Assembly (NCBI GenBank): GCA_944389895.1
Contig: CALXOA010000078.1
Location: 1-64,000 of the forward strand
Origin: an uncultured Victivallis sp.
GTDB lineage: Bacteria > Verrucomicrobiota > Lentisphaeria > Victivallales > Victivallaceae
Direction of reading: 5' to 3'
Length of the DNA: 64,000 nucleotides
The position numbers and the translations under genes are program-made. Shown here piece after piece: positions 54,255 to 63,103 of the stretch (position 1 is its first letter; each line of letters opens with the position of its first letter). The notes below the pieces were generated by a model that was not told the origin of the DNA, searched no databases, and saw nothing but the letters and a program-made list of their open reading frames with translations.

Positions 54255-55220
54255 TCACCGACGTGCAGAAGGAGTTGCACTGTAAAAAATACCCCTTGGT
54301 TGTCTCTCGATTTCCACCAGGCCGAATTTAAACAGCGAATCGATCAGAATCCCGATTTTTTCCTCCTCCATGCCGAGTGCCACGGCAAGATCCGCTCTCG
54401 TGGCCGGACGGCGGCTCACAAGATCCAGAATCCGCCTTTCCGCATCCGTGCAGAGTTCCGGAGCATGTCCGAAAACCCGACTGCGATACCGGAAAGGACC
54501 GACCGCTTCAACCGGAACCAGCGGTTCGAGAGCTGCAATAAAACGTCGGGTATTCTCCGGCGCGGACGGACGGAGCCAGTCCACAACGCCGGGCCGGTCG
54601 AGCGTATTAAGCTGCACCATCTTCACCTTGAGCCGTGAAATGATCTCCCGGAACCGGGCAATGGAAGCATCGGAATCGTTGACTCCCGGAACGATGAAAA
54701 GTTCCAGGAAAATTTCCTGCGGCGCACTTCGGCAGAAATCAGTCAGATCAGCGATGAAACGGTCAAAATCCAACCCCTGTACCGGCCGGTTGATCACTTC
54801 AAACTCTTCCCGGTTCGACGCATCAAGCGAAGGTACCACACGATCGATTCGGACGATCTCCCGCCGCAGTTCGGGATCTCCGAGCGTACACCCGTTGGTC
54901 AGCAGACAGATTGGATATTGCGGATAACGTTCCTTCAGGAAATCAACCACCCGCCCGATACCGGAATTGAGCGTCGGTTCACCGGAGCCGGAAAAGGTGA
55001 TGAAATCAAGTTCCGGTTTCTCCGACAATACCAGATCCAGTTCCCGGATCACCGCGTCGACCGGCACATATTCCCGGCGTTCCAACGTATGCAGCGTCGT
55101 CGCCTTTGCCTCACAATAAACACAATCAAGCGAACAGGTTTTCGGAGGGACCAGATCCACACCGAGCGAAACTCCAAGCCGCCGTGAAGCGACCGGCCCG
55201 AAAACATAATGCCGCACCAT
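54255..55220 (-). CDS. Radical SAM protein with C-terminal winged-helix domain
   Basis: A 321-residue radical SAM protein. SAM cluster motif CSLDCVYCE (about residues 29-37) and ITFSGSGEPTLN as the SAM-contacting segment. The start VFGPVASRRLGVSLGVDLVP is typical of the conserved but uncharacterised MoaA-related family often annotated only as radical SAM. The last ~80 residues (LCTDAERRILDLVSRRPATRADLAVALG) form a winged-helix domain. It lies 11 bases after recF on the same strand, so it may be the last gene of a dnaN-recF operon. Substrate unknown. Confidence 0.88.
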   Translation of the reverse strand: MVRHYVFGPVASRRLGVSLGVDLVPPKTCSLDCVYCEAKATTLHTLERREYVPVDAVIRELDLVLSEKPELDFITFSGSGEPTLNSGIGRVVDFLKERYPQYPICLLTNGCTLGDPELRREIVRIDRVVPSLDASNREEFEVINRPVQGLDFDRFIADLTDFCRSAPQEIFLELFIVPGVNDSDASIARFREIISRLKVKMVQLNTLDRPGVVDWLRPSAPENTRRFIAALEPLVPVEAVGPFRYRSRVFGHAPELCTDAERRILDLVSRRPATRADLAVALGMEEEKIGILIDSLFKFGLVEIERQPRGIFYSATPSARR

Positions 55221-55231
55221 CTATTCTCTCC

Positions 55232-56293
55232 TTATGAATCCATGGATCCGGCCCGGATCTCTTCCGCATCGCGGAAGAATGCCGAATCCGGCATTGACGT
55301 AAAAGTGAAAAACTGCTGATCGGCCCCGGAAACAGTCTCAAAAAACTGTTCCCTGTTGTATTCATCCAACTCCCCGGTTACGTCATCCGCCAGCACCGCG
55401 ACCCGCTCCCGCGCCGACCGGCGCACCAGATTGAACTCCGCGAGCCGGAGCAACAGCGATACAATCCGGATCTGACCGGTTGATCCGTAATGACGCAACA
55501 GACGACCATTGAGCAGAAAATCAAATTCATCGAGCTGCGGACCGCTGATCGTACAGTTGCGTACCATTTCACGCTCACGGTTCCTGGCAAGCAATGCCAG
55601 ACATTCGTCACTCTCTTCCGGATAATCAAACCGGTAGTTGATCCGAAATTCCAGACCGCTTCCAGGCTTCAGAAGCCGGTTCACCTCCTGCTCGACCAAT
55701 CCGGCATACAGCCGGCGCCGCGCGGCAATCAACGGTGCGTGGAGCGCCAATTCCGGTTCAAACGCAGCGACGAGATCAGCCCGGTTCCGCAATTTCAGAG
55801 CCCGGTTCCGCTGTACCAGCGCCCGTTGATAATTTGAAAGAGCGATCAGGTACCCGGAGTCCAGCGTCGAAATCATCATATCAAAAAAACGACGCCGAAA
55901 AGATGAACTGCCGCCTGCTATATTGCGATCCTCCGGTACGAAAACCACCGCACGGAACTCACGAATGAACTCACTGGATCTCCGGATGCGATTGCCGTCT
56001 ATGAAAGTTTCCCGACCACCGGAGGCGCTCTGTACGACCCGCAGCTCCTCCTCGAACGCCCCCCGGTTCAACCGTCCGGACAATTCAAAACCGCGTTCTC
56101 CGAATCGGATAATCTCCCGGATCGCTCCAGTCCGGAAAGAACGCAGAATACTCAAAAAACAGATACTTTCGAGCAGATTGGTCTTTCCGGAACCATTTGG
56201 ACCGGTAAAAACCACCCGTTTTCCGGAAAACAAAAACTCGCGTTCCCGATAGTTACGGAAATTCGCGAGTTTCAGTTTTCGAATCAATCCCAC
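55232..56293 (-). CDS. recF: DNA replication/repair protein RecF
   Basis: A 353-residue SMC-like ATPase acting in recombinational gap repair. N-terminal LKLANFRNYRE, Walker A GPNGSGKTN (residues 31-39), the RRRFFDMMIS region, signature TGQIRIVSLLLRLAEF and Walker B VAVLADDVTGELD are as expected; the usual final Walker B Asp-Asp/Glu pattern is slightly altered (DDVTGELD). It starts 2 bases after the dnaN stop, a tight operon. Confidence 0.95.
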   Translation of the reverse strand: MGLIRKLKLANFRNYREREFLFSGKRVVFTGPNGSGKTNLLESICFLSILRSFRTGAIREIIRFGERGFELSGRLNRGAFEEELRVVQSASGGRETFIDGNRIRRSSEFIREFRAVVFVPEDRNIAGGSSSFRRRFFDMMISTLDSGYLIALSNYQRALVQRNRALKLRNRADLVAAFEPELALHAPLIAARRRLYAGLVEQEVNRLLKPGSGLEFRINYRFDYPEESDECLALLARNREREMVRNCTISGPQLDEFDFLLNGRLLRHYGSTGQIRIVSLLLRLAEFNLVRRSARERVAVLADDVTGELDEYNREQFFETVSGADQQFFTFTSMPDSAFFRDAEEIRAGSMDS

Positions 56294-56295
56294 AA

Positions 56296-57390
56296 TTACT
56301 TTTTGCGGATCGGCATGATGACATAGAGGAACCCTTCATTCCCCTCCATCGCCACCGGGTTCAAAGGATCATTGATCTTTAAAAGAATCTTGTCGGCGTC
56401 GCAATTGCGCAGCGGATCGGCAAGATAAGCCGGATTGAACGACACCTCGAAAGGTTCTCCGTCAAACGCAATCTCAACCACATCGCTGCCTTCCCCGACT
56501 TCCGCACTTGAAGCCTGCAACTTCAACTGATTGTCGCCAAACTTCAGAATGATGAACGAACTCGAATCCGACAATACCAGCGAAACCGTCTCGATCTTGC
56601 CGAGAAAAACCGAAACCGGAACCTCGATCGTCCGGGCGAAACTGGTCGGAACCACCTGCCTGTAATTGGGGTAATTCCCCTCAATCAACTTGGTCGTCAA
56701 TTCGAAACCGCCCGCGGCAAACGTACACTGTTTGTCACCGAGACGGATCGACATCACCGCATCACCGTCAAGCAAACGGCGGACTTCAGCGGCCGCTTTC
56801 AACGGAATGATCGCATCACCGTCCCCTCCGGTAATCGACTCCGGATTTTTCTCCTGCATCGCAAGCCGCTTGCCGTCGGTCGCCACCAGCGTCATCGAAG
56901 CATCGCGCACACTCAAAAGCACCCCGGTCAAAACCTTGCGTGAATCGTCCGCACTGACCGCATACGAAATGGCGCCGATCATCCGTTTGAAATCACACTC
57001 CTTGATCTTGATCTCACGGCTGGTTTCAAAAGCGGCGCCAGCGGGAAAATCAGCGGCCGGCAACCCCAGCAACGTAAACTGGCTGGTGCCACATTTGATC
57101 TTGATGTGGTCCTTGTCGTTGATGTCAAACACCACGTCGGTACCGACAAAGCAACCGACCAGAGAGGCGAGCTTGCGCGCTGGAGCGGTGGTGACACCGG
57201 CCTCCTCGACAATCGCGTCGATCGAAGTGGTAATCCGAATCTCAAGATCCGTTGTGGTCAACGACAACCGGTTCTCCTCGGCCTGAATCATCACATTGCC
57301 GAGCACCGGCAGCATTGAACGTGAGCCGATGATACTGCCGACCCGCTGCAATGCTTTCTGCAATTTCTCACGGTTGACGGTAAATTTCAT
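56296..57390 (-). CDS. dnaN: DNA polymerase III sliding clamp (beta subunit)
   Basis: A 364-residue processivity clamp with the expected three domains; recognisable are the N-terminus MKFTVNREKLQKALQRVGSII, LVATDGKRLAMQ in domain 2 and the C-terminal DPLNPVAMEGNEGFLYVIMPIR. It encircles DNA as a dimer and tethers polymerase III. Followed immediately by recF, but dnaA, usually upstream, is absent; the neighbour is a divergent SIS isomerase gene. Confidence 0.97.
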   Translation of the reverse strand: MKFTVNREKLQKALQRVGSIIGSRSMLPVLGNVMIQAEENRLSLTTTDLEIRITTSIDAIVEEAGVTTAPARKLASLVGCFVGTDVVFDINDKDHIKIKCGTSQFTLLGLPAADFPAGAAFETSREIKIKECDFKRMIGAISYAVSADDSRKVLTGVLLSVRDASMTLVATDGKRLAMQEKNPESITGGDGDAIIPLKAAAEVRRLLDGDAVMSIRLGDKQCTFAAGGFELTTKLIEGNYPNYRQVVPTSFARTIEVPVSVFLGKIETVSLVLSDSSSFIILKFGDNQLKLQASSAEVGEGSDVVEIAFDGEPFEVSFNPAYLADPLRNCDADKILLKINDPLNPVAMEGNEGFLYVIMPIRKK

Positions 57391-57715
57391 TTCCCTGTGC
57401 CTCCACTCTATCTCAAAAGATTGTTCTGTGATTCACTCAGCGATTCGCCGCAGTTTCCCTCTATTCTGCTTCTTTCTTCCTAAAAAATAAAGATTAATCA
57501 GCAGCAGCAGAGCGGGCCCGTTTCGGTTAATAACTTTGAAAAGCTGCCTGTCTTCAGCAGGTTGCAACTTGAAATCAGTGTTGACAACTCTGATGATGAA
57601 GCGTAGACCACTGTGCATGCTGTTTTTCATGCACTGCTCTTTCACCAATTATTAACAACATTTTCACCGTTTTGTCATCAGACGCAAAAGAGCGCGATTT
57701 CCTTGTCGGCGACGA
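57391..57715. other. Gene-free region upstream of dnaN
   Basis: This ~325-base stretch is AT-richer than its surroundings. It holds a 7-bp hairpin GTGCATG/CATGCAC (57613-57634) and TTATTAACA (57651-57659), which differs from the DnaA box TTATCCACA at two positions. I find no cluster of exact DnaA boxes and no convincing gene or dnaN promoter. Confidence 0.4.
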
Positions 57716-57758
57716 TTGAAAAAGGCCGTTCAAACGGCTATCTTATTGTAATAAGATA
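57716..57758 (+). promoter_or_regulatory. Promoter with two adjacent perfect palindromes before the SIS isomerase gene
   Basis: TTGAAA (57716-57721), 17 bases, TATCTT (57739-57744). The spacer holds GCCGTTCAAACGGC (57725-57738) and the -10 lies inside TATCTTATTGTAATAAGATA (57739-57758); both are perfect inverted repeats with two-base centres. Confidence 0.65.
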
Positions 57759-57789
57759 TCTCTTTATCGTCCAAATGCAAATTTGAGTT

Positions 57790-58428
57790 ATGAAAAATCA
57801 AACTGAAAAACTGGTACGGCGCTATCCAGAACTTGCACCGTGTCGTGAGGCGATCGATGCAGCCGTCGCGAAAATAATCGCATTGTTCCGCGACGGCGGA
57901 ACTCTTTTCTGCTGCGGCAATGGCGGCAGCGCGGCGGATTCGGATCATATCTGCGGGGAGTTTCTGAAGGGATTTCTTTCGAAGCGGCCGCTTTCGATGG
58001 TGGAACAGGAGCGTTTTTCCGAGCTTTTCGGAGAAGCGGGGAGAACAATGGCGGCTCAACTTCAGTCCGGATTACGCTCGATTTCTCTGTTGTCCCATCC
58101 GGGATTTGTCAGCGCCTTCTGTAACGATGTGAATCCGGATCTGATCTATGCGCAGCAGCTTTATGCGCTGGGGCGGCAGGGAGATCTGTTGCTCGGCATT
58201 TCAACCGGTGGTGGAGCGGTCAACGTTCGATACGCTTTGATGGCGGCCCGGGCGAAGGGAATCGGCAGTATTCTGTTGACCGGAAATCGTCATGGTGCCT
58301 GCGAAGCGTTTGCCGATCTCGTGATTGCGGTTCCGGAGTCCGAGACCTACAAAATTCAGGAGTTGCACCTGCCGGTTTATCATACCATCTGCATGGCAGT
58401 GGAAGCGGCGTTATTCGGGGAGGAGTGA
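57790..58428 (+). CDS. SIS-domain sugar isomerase, GmhA-like (sedoheptulose 7-phosphate isomerase)
   Basis: A 212-residue SIS-domain protein of the GmhA/phosphoheptose isomerase family, which makes heptose for lipopolysaccharide cores. LFCCGNGGSAADSDHICGEFLKGF and the C-terminal ELHLPVYHTICMAVE with the catalytic His are present. The phosphate loop reads GISTGGGAVNV, whereas typical GmhA has GISTSGNS, so the specificity may differ. It overlaps uppS by one base (TGATG) and is preceded by a palindromic promoter. Confidence 0.82.
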   Translation: MKNQTEKLVRRYPELAPCREAIDAAVAKIIALFRDGGTLFCCGNGGSAADSDHICGEFLKGFLSKRPLSMVEQERFSELFGEAGRTMAAQLQSGLRSISLLSHPGFVSAFCNDVNPDLIYAQQLYALGRQGDLLLGISTGGGAVNVRYALMAARAKGIGSILLTGNRHGACEAFADLVIAVPESETYKIQELHLPVYHTICMAVEAALFGEE

Positions 58429-59123
58429 TGGAACGGCTGAAACAACCTGTGCATGTCGCGATCATCATGGACGGCAACGGGCGCTGGGCTGAACAACGCG
58501 GTCTGCCGAAGGTGGAGGGGCATCGTCAGGGTGCGCGTCAGGTTTCGCGGGTTCTGGAAGCGGCCCGCGAACACGACATCCGGTATCTGACACTGTATGC
58601 GTTCAGTACTGAGAACTGGAAACGGCCGGCGGCCGAAGTTTCGGCATTGATGGGACTTCTGGAGGAGTTTCTCGATGAAAAATTGCCGGAGTTGATGAAG
58701 CAGAATATCCGGTTGCGGACGATTGGAAGGACTTCCGGTCTTTTTCCCGGCCCCCAGAAAAAGTTGATAGAGGCGGTTGAAAAAACCGCAGCCAACGATG
58801 CCGGTACGTTGAATCTGGCCCTGAATTACGGTGGCAGGGCTGAAATTGTTGACGCGGTCAACCGGATGATTGCTGAAAAAAAATCGGGAATCACTGAGGA
58901 GAACTTTCGGGATTATCTGTATGCTCCGGACATTCCGGATCCGGATCTTCTGATCCGGACCAGTGGTGAGTTTCGGTTGAGTAATTTTCTGTTGTGGGAA
59001 CTTTCTTATACGGAGATTTATGTAACTGATACCCTGTGGCCGGATTTTGAAAAGGCGGATTTCGAGAAGGCTCTGGAGGCTTTCCGGAAACGTGATCGTC
59101 GATTTGGCGGCAGAAAGCAGTAA
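58428..59123 (+). CDS. uppS: Isoprenyl (undecaprenyl) diphosphate synthase
   Basis: A 231-residue cis-prenyltransferase making the C55 lipid carrier for peptidoglycan and O-antigen. Conserved IIMDGNGRWAEQRGL with the catalytic Asp, HRQGA, YLTLYAFSTENWKRP, LNLALNYGGRAEI and DPDLLIRTSGEFRLSNFLLWE are all present. The ATG at 58428 overlaps the previous stop; GGGGAGGAG lies just upstream. Second gene of the SIS isomerase-uppS-cdsA group. Confidence 0.96.
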   Translation: MERLKQPVHVAIIMDGNGRWAEQRGLPKVEGHRQGARQVSRVLEAAREHDIRYLTLYAFSTENWKRPAAEVSALMGLLEEFLDEKLPELMKQNIRLRTIGRTSGLFPGPQKKLIEAVEKTAANDAGTLNLALNYGGRAEIVDAVNRMIAEKKSGITEENFRDYLYAPDIPDPDLLIRTSGEFRLSNFLLWELSYTEIYVTDTLWPDFEKADFEKALEAFRKRDRRFGGRKQ

Positions 59124-59244
59124 AGTGACGATGAAATAACGAAAAAGTGCCGGAAGAAACGGGTCTGGTACGACAGGAAAAAGATCCAGGGATTGAACCG
59201 GAATAAACGATTTTTGAAGAGAACAGAAGGAAAGGTTTCGAAAA

Positions 59245-60177
59245 GTGTTCAAACATCGCGCAATCAGTTTTCCGCTTCTGTTGTTGCTGCTCGCTCTGAT
59301 CATCTATTGGCCGGCGGGCGGGCCATATTTATTTGCTGTGGCGGCGGCGGCGGTGTTTGGAATGACTGTTTACGAAGTTTCCAAGATGGTTGGAAAAATC
59401 GGCATGGAAAATTATGGCCGTTCAACCGCTGTTGCCGGAGGAGTGCTGTTTCTCTGTTTTCTTCTGGCGCTGTCTCTGCGCGCAGATGGGTGTAAGGATG
59501 TGGCGGAGTGCCTGTTTTTCATGGCGACGGCGCTGTTTTTTCTGATCTTCTTCAGTGTCTGGCTTCGATTGCTGTTCGCATCGTCAGGGAATCGTTCGCA
59601 GGTACTTCAGCGGGGAATGACGTCGGCGGGAATTTTCTGTTTGATCTGCTTTGCCCTTGTTCCGGCAATTCTGGTTTATCTGCAGGATTCACAATTTCCG
59701 GCGGGCCCGGTCCCGTTGCGGCTCGGATCCCGGCAGTTTCTGTTTTTGATCCTGGTTACCAAGGCAATGGATACCGGCGGCTACATTTTCGGAAAGCTCT
59801 CTTCCATCTGGCTGCCCGGAGGCAACCATAAGATCTGGCCTTCAGTCAGTCCGAAAAAGTCATGGGAAGGAACGATCGGCGGAATTCTGTTTTCGGTCGG
59901 TGTCAGCCTGATTTTCTGGGGAATTTATGCTGATGCCCCTTTCAGCGGCCGTTTCGGTTCCATGATGGGGACTACTTTAGTGTGGTATCTGGTTGCCGGG
60001 ATCGTACTCGGCATCGGCAGCCTGGCCGGAGATCTCACGGAATCGGCTCTGAAACGTGCGTGTGGCGTCAAGGATTCCGGAGCGCTGATTCCGGGAATGG
60101 GGGGAATTTTCGATGTGGTCGACAGTTTCATCTACAATGGCTTTCTGTTTTTCCTGCTGGCGGCATTTGTACGTTGA
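59245..60177 (+). CDS. cdsA: Phosphatidate cytidylyltransferase (CDP-diglyceride synthase)
   Basis: A 310-residue integral membrane enzyme making CDP-diacylglycerol for phospholipid synthesis. About eight hydrophobic segments; the C-terminal signature SLAGDLTESALKRACGVKDSG...GGIFDVVDS and the preceding VSPKKSWEGTIGG are characteristic. Start is GTG at 59245, with AAGGAAAGG 9 bases upstream. It follows uppS after 121 bases, the common uppS-cdsA order, but dxr is missing after it. Confidence 0.95.
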   Translation: MFKHRAISFPLLLLLLALIIYWPAGGPYLFAVAAAAVFGMTVYEVSKMVGKIGMENYGRSTAVAGGVLFLCFLLALSLRADGCKDVAECLFFMATALFFLIFFSVWLRLLFASSGNRSQVLQRGMTSAGIFCLICFALVPAILVYLQDSQFPAGPVPLRLGSRQFLFLILVTKAMDTGGYIFGKLSSIWLPGGNHKIWPSVSPKKSWEGTIGGILFSVGVSLIFWGIYADAPFSGRFGSMMGTTLVWYLVAGIVLGIGSLAGDLTESALKRACGVKDSGALIPGMGGIFDVVDSFIYNGFLFFLLAAFVR

Positions 60178-60254
60178 AATTGTCGGTGTCAGCAACTATA
60201 TTGATAGGAATGCGTTGACGGATTGTCTCAAATGGCGGAGGAGATGATACGAGA

Positions 60255-60740
60255 ATGAAAGAAGAAAAAATCCTGCAGTTACTCAACGAAAACGCCCGAA
60301 TGAGCCTCGCCGAAATGGCGCTTCGGGCCGAAATGGCGGAAAACGAGGCGGAAGCCGCCATTCAGTCATTGGAGAAAAGCGGCGTTATCCGCGGTTACAA
60401 GCCGATTCTGAATGAGGCGGAACTGGGTGAAAACAAAGTAAAAGCGTTGATTGAGGTTCGGGTGACTCCCCGCCGAGAGGGCGGTTTCGATCAGGTGGCG
60501 CAGCGGATTGCCCGCTACCCGGAGGTCACGGATCTTTTCCTGGTCTCCGGGAGCTTCGATCTTTTATTGACGGTGGAGGGAAATTCTCTGAATGAGGTTG
60601 CGTCATTCGTCTCGGCGAAACTTTCGACCATCGAAGGCGTGCTTTCCACTTCCACGGCGTTTTTGTTGAAGAAATATAAAGAATCCGGCAGGATCATGCA
60701 GAACGATGAAGAATATAAACGACTCAAAATCTGTCCGTAG
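60255..60740 (+). CDS. Lrp/AsnC-family transcriptional regulator
   Basis: A 161-residue regulator with an N-terminal helix-turn-helix (ILQLLNENARMSLAEMALRA) and a C-terminal RAM (ACT-like) domain from residue ~65 (KVKALIEVRVTPRREGGFDQVAQRI, DLFLVSGSFDLLLTVEG). GGAGGAG precedes the ATG. It overlaps the downstream aminotransferase gene by 35 bases, so the pair is co-transcribed and it probably senses an amino acid linked to that enzyme. Confidence 0.92.
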   Translation: MKEEKILQLLNENARMSLAEMALRAEMAENEAEAAIQSLEKSGVIRGYKPILNEAELGENKVKALIEVRVTPRREGGFDQVAQRIARYPEVTDLFLVSGSFDLLLTVEGNSLNEVASFVSAKLSTIEGVLSTSTAFLLKKYKESGRIMQNDEEYKRLKICP

Positions 60741-61899
60741 ACCACTGGTTGCGGACCATATCAAATCACTTCCCAAAAGTGGAATCCGGGCGTTTTTTGA
60801 TCTGGTCAACACCATGGATGACGTGATCTCCCTCGGAGTGGGAGAACCTGATTTCACAACTCCCTGGACCATCCGGGAAACGGGTATCTTTTCCCTGGAA
60901 AAGGGGCATACCAGTTACACTTCCAATCTCGGAACCATCGCGTTGCGGCGCGAGGTCTGTCGTTATGTCCGGCAGAACTACAACGTAGAGTACTCCCCGG
61001 AAAACGAGTGCATCATCACCATCGGCGTCAGTGAAGCACTCGATATCGCAATGCGGGCGTTATTGAATCCGGGCGATGAGGTGATCTATACGGAGCCGTG
61101 TTTCGTCTCCTATCCGGCCGAGGTACGAATGGCGCATGGAGTTCCGGTTCCGGTGGAAACTTATGTGGATGATGCATTCGCGCTCGATCCGGCCCGGTTG
61201 CGTGAGAAAATCACGCCGCGGAGCCGGGTGTTGCTTTTGAATTTTCCATGCAATCCGACCGGCGCCGTGATGTCGCGCGAAAAACTTCTGGAAGTAGCGG
61301 AAATTGCAATTGAAAATGATCTTGTCGTAATCACCGACGAGATCTATTCCGAACTGCTTTACGAGGGAGAACATGTCTCGATAGCCTCTCTACCGGGAAT
61401 GCGGGAGAGGACGATCTTTCTGCATGGCTTTTCAAAGGCATTCGCGATGACCGGCTGGCGGGTCGGTTATGCCTGCGGACCCCATGAGATCATTGATGCG
61501 ATGATGAAAGTTCATCAGTATGCGATCATGTGTGCTTCGACCACCTCGCAGGAGGCTGCGCTTGAAGCGCTGCGCAACGGTGAAAAATCAATGCTTGAAA
61601 TGCGCGAAAGTTACCGTGAACGGCGGAATCTGATGGTTTCCGGTTTCAATCGGATCGGTCTGGATTGTCTGTTGCCGAAGGGGGCTTTTTATACTTTTCC
61701 GTCAATTCGTTCAACCGGATTGAGTTCCACTGAATTTGCCGAAAAACTGTTGAAAGCTGAAAGGGTCGCGGTAGTTCCGGGTCCGGCTTTCGGTGCCTGC
61801 GGCGAGGGATTTGTGCGCTGCTGCTATGCTTCGAGCGTGGAAGATATCCTTGAAGCAATTGAGCGGATCGACCGCTTTGTAAAATCCCTGAAAAAATAA
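60706..61899 (+). CDS. PLP-dependent class I/II aminotransferase
   Basis: A 397-residue fold-type I aminotransferase. SLGVGEPDFTTP, the YTSNLGTIALRREV region, NFPCNPTGAVM, VVITDEIYSELLY and the PLP-binding Lys in LHGFSKAFAMTGWRVGY are present, followed by the Arg in FVRCCYA that binds the substrate carboxylate. It resembles AspC/PatA-type enzymes; the preferred amino acid is not evident. Overlaps the Lrp gene at its start, and its 3' end is overlapped on the other strand by 61824-63083. Confidence 0.93.
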   Translation: MKNINDSKSVRRPLVADHIKSLPKSGIRAFFDLVNTMDDVISLGVGEPDFTTPWTIRETGIFSLEKGHTSYTSNLGTIALRREVCRYVRQNYNVEYSPENECIITIGVSEALDIAMRALLNPGDEVIYTEPCFVSYPAEVRMAHGVPVPVETYVDDAFALDPARLREKITPRSRVLLLNFPCNPTGAVMSREKLLEVAEIAIENDLVVITDEIYSELLYEGEHVSIASLPGMRERTIFLHGFSKAFAMTGWRVGYACGPHEIIDAMMKVHQYAIMCASTTSQEAALEALRNGEKSMLEMRESYRERRNLMVSGFNRIGLDCLLPKGAFYTFPSIRSTGLSSTEFAEKLLKAERVAVVPGPAFGACGEGFVRCCYASSVEDILEAIERIDRFVKSLKK

Positions 61900-63083
61900 T
61901 TTTTGTTTCGGATTCGTGACCACGAAGATGTGAGATGGTCTTCGTGGTCGTGTTGTCTCGTCACTTTTTCAAGGAGGCGGAACAAAGTTTCCGAAGCCGG
62001 AGTCGGACCGCAATCGATCGGAGCCGGGAAATCCGGCAGTTCCTCCGTCATCTGCAGCCCGCCGAGGTCGATCAACAGCCGATACCAGGCGATTCGCCAC
62101 TCCCGCAACGCTTCAATCTTTCGGCGGGCGGCGGAACGATCGGCGGAATCGAGGCGGAGTTTGAGATCAGCCAGATTCCACGCTTCACCCGCCCGCTGCA
62201 ATGCTGTGAGATCGAGGTCGATCTGGGAAGCGACGGCAGCTGCATTGGCCAGAGCGGCGGTTCCACGTATATCGGCACTGGTTCCTTCGAGTTCTTCAAG
62301 TGCCAGACGACGGGGAAGTCGCAACAGAAATTCGGCAATCTGAAATTCCCCGTTGCGATAGAATGCTCCCTTCCTCCGAAATTCAGTGATGAAGCCGGCC
62401 GGAAGCGGTACATGACCCGCTTCGGAACGGTGGATTGCCGCCCAGGCGTGGAGATGCTCCGCGGGAACGGCAATCGGGCAAACTGCAGCAAGGGAACTAG
62501 AATCGAAACGGGAGAGTTCTTCTGAAGAAAGTCCGGTATCCACCCGCAACTCCAGCTCCAGTTCCTCAATCCGGTTCCGGAGGACATTCCCTTCTGACTG
62601 TTCTTCCGCCAATTCGAGCAGTTCCCGGGCGGCCGTCAATTCAGTCACTCTTGCAGCGATGTCGAAGTCGAGGAGTTCGGCGGAGCGTTGTCGGCGCTCT
62701 TCAACCATTTTTTCCTTGTTGCCGATGCTCAGCAGATGATTATAGGCGATGGCATCATCCAGAATACGCAGTCGAATATCGTTTGAGGAAGAAAAATCCT
62801 TCTGTTCCGGATCTACGGCCAGACTCGGAATTTCCAGCAACAGCCGATTTTCAGCATACTCCCCGGCCAGATTCTGAAGAGAATCGATAATCCGGATCTC
62901 CAGCAGGTTCCGGCGTGCGGCGTCAAGGACATTGTTCAGCCGTACTTTTTCAGAAGAAGGTTGCGGCGATTCAGACTCGGCCGGATGATTCTCGGGCGCC
63001 GCCGGCGTCGAGGTCTGTACAATGGTGAAGCATCCGGTGAGGAACAGGGAAAGCAGAACCGGAAAAAATTGCGGAATTTTCAT
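61824..63083 (-). CDS. TolC-like outer-membrane efflux lipoprotein
   Basis: A 419-residue lipoprotein: lipobox LFLTGC with Cys18, a Pro/Ser/Glu-rich linker, then long amphipathic helices (DFDIAARVTELTAARELLELAEEQSEGN) that resemble one half of a TolC-family channel. Conserved TolC beta-barrel segments are not obvious and the length is on the short side, so the assignment is moderate. It is followed by an ABC ATPase and permease gene upstream on the same strand, fitting a tripartite exporter. The last ~45 residues read through a hairpin and 76 bases into the antisense of the aminotransferase gene, so the true end may have been lost. Confidence 0.6.
   Translation of the reverse strand: MKIPQFFPVLLSLFLTGCFTIVQTSTPAAPENHPAESESPQPSSEKVRLNNVLDAARRNLLEIRIIDSLQNLAGEYAENRLLLEIPSLAVDPEQKDFSSSNDIRLRILDDAIAYNHLLSIGNKEKMVEERRQRSAELLDFDIAARVTELTAARELLELAEEQSEGNVLRNRIEELELELRVDTGLSSEELSRFDSSSLAAVCPIAVPAEHLHAWAAIHRSEAGHVPLPAGFITEFRRKGAFYRNGEFQIAEFLLRLPRRLALEELEGTSADIRGTAALANAAAVASQIDLDLTALQRAGEAWNLADLKLRLDSADRSAARRKIEALREWRIAWYRLLIDLGGLQMTEELPDFPAPIDCGPTPASETLFRLLEKVTRQHDHEDHLTSSWSRIRNKNYFFRDFTKRSIRSIASRISSTLEA
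61918..61949 (+). other. Stem-loop at the end of the aminotransferase gene
   Basis: GACCACGAAGA/TCTTCGTGGTC, perfect 11-bp stem, 10-base loop, 19 bases after the aminotransferase stop. There is no immediate T-run. It lies inside the reading frame of the opposite lipoprotein gene. Confidence 0.6.
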
Positions 63084-63103
63084 TGTTCCGCCCTCATGGT
63101 CGA

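Noticed and set aside
57433-57648. 71-codon minus-strand frame before dnaN
   Set aside because: No ribosome-binding site, no recognisable domain, and it lies in the dnaN leader region.
57391-57789. Replication origin upstream of dnaN
   Set aside because: No cluster of TTATCCACA-type boxes and no dnaA; only one two-mismatch box was seen.
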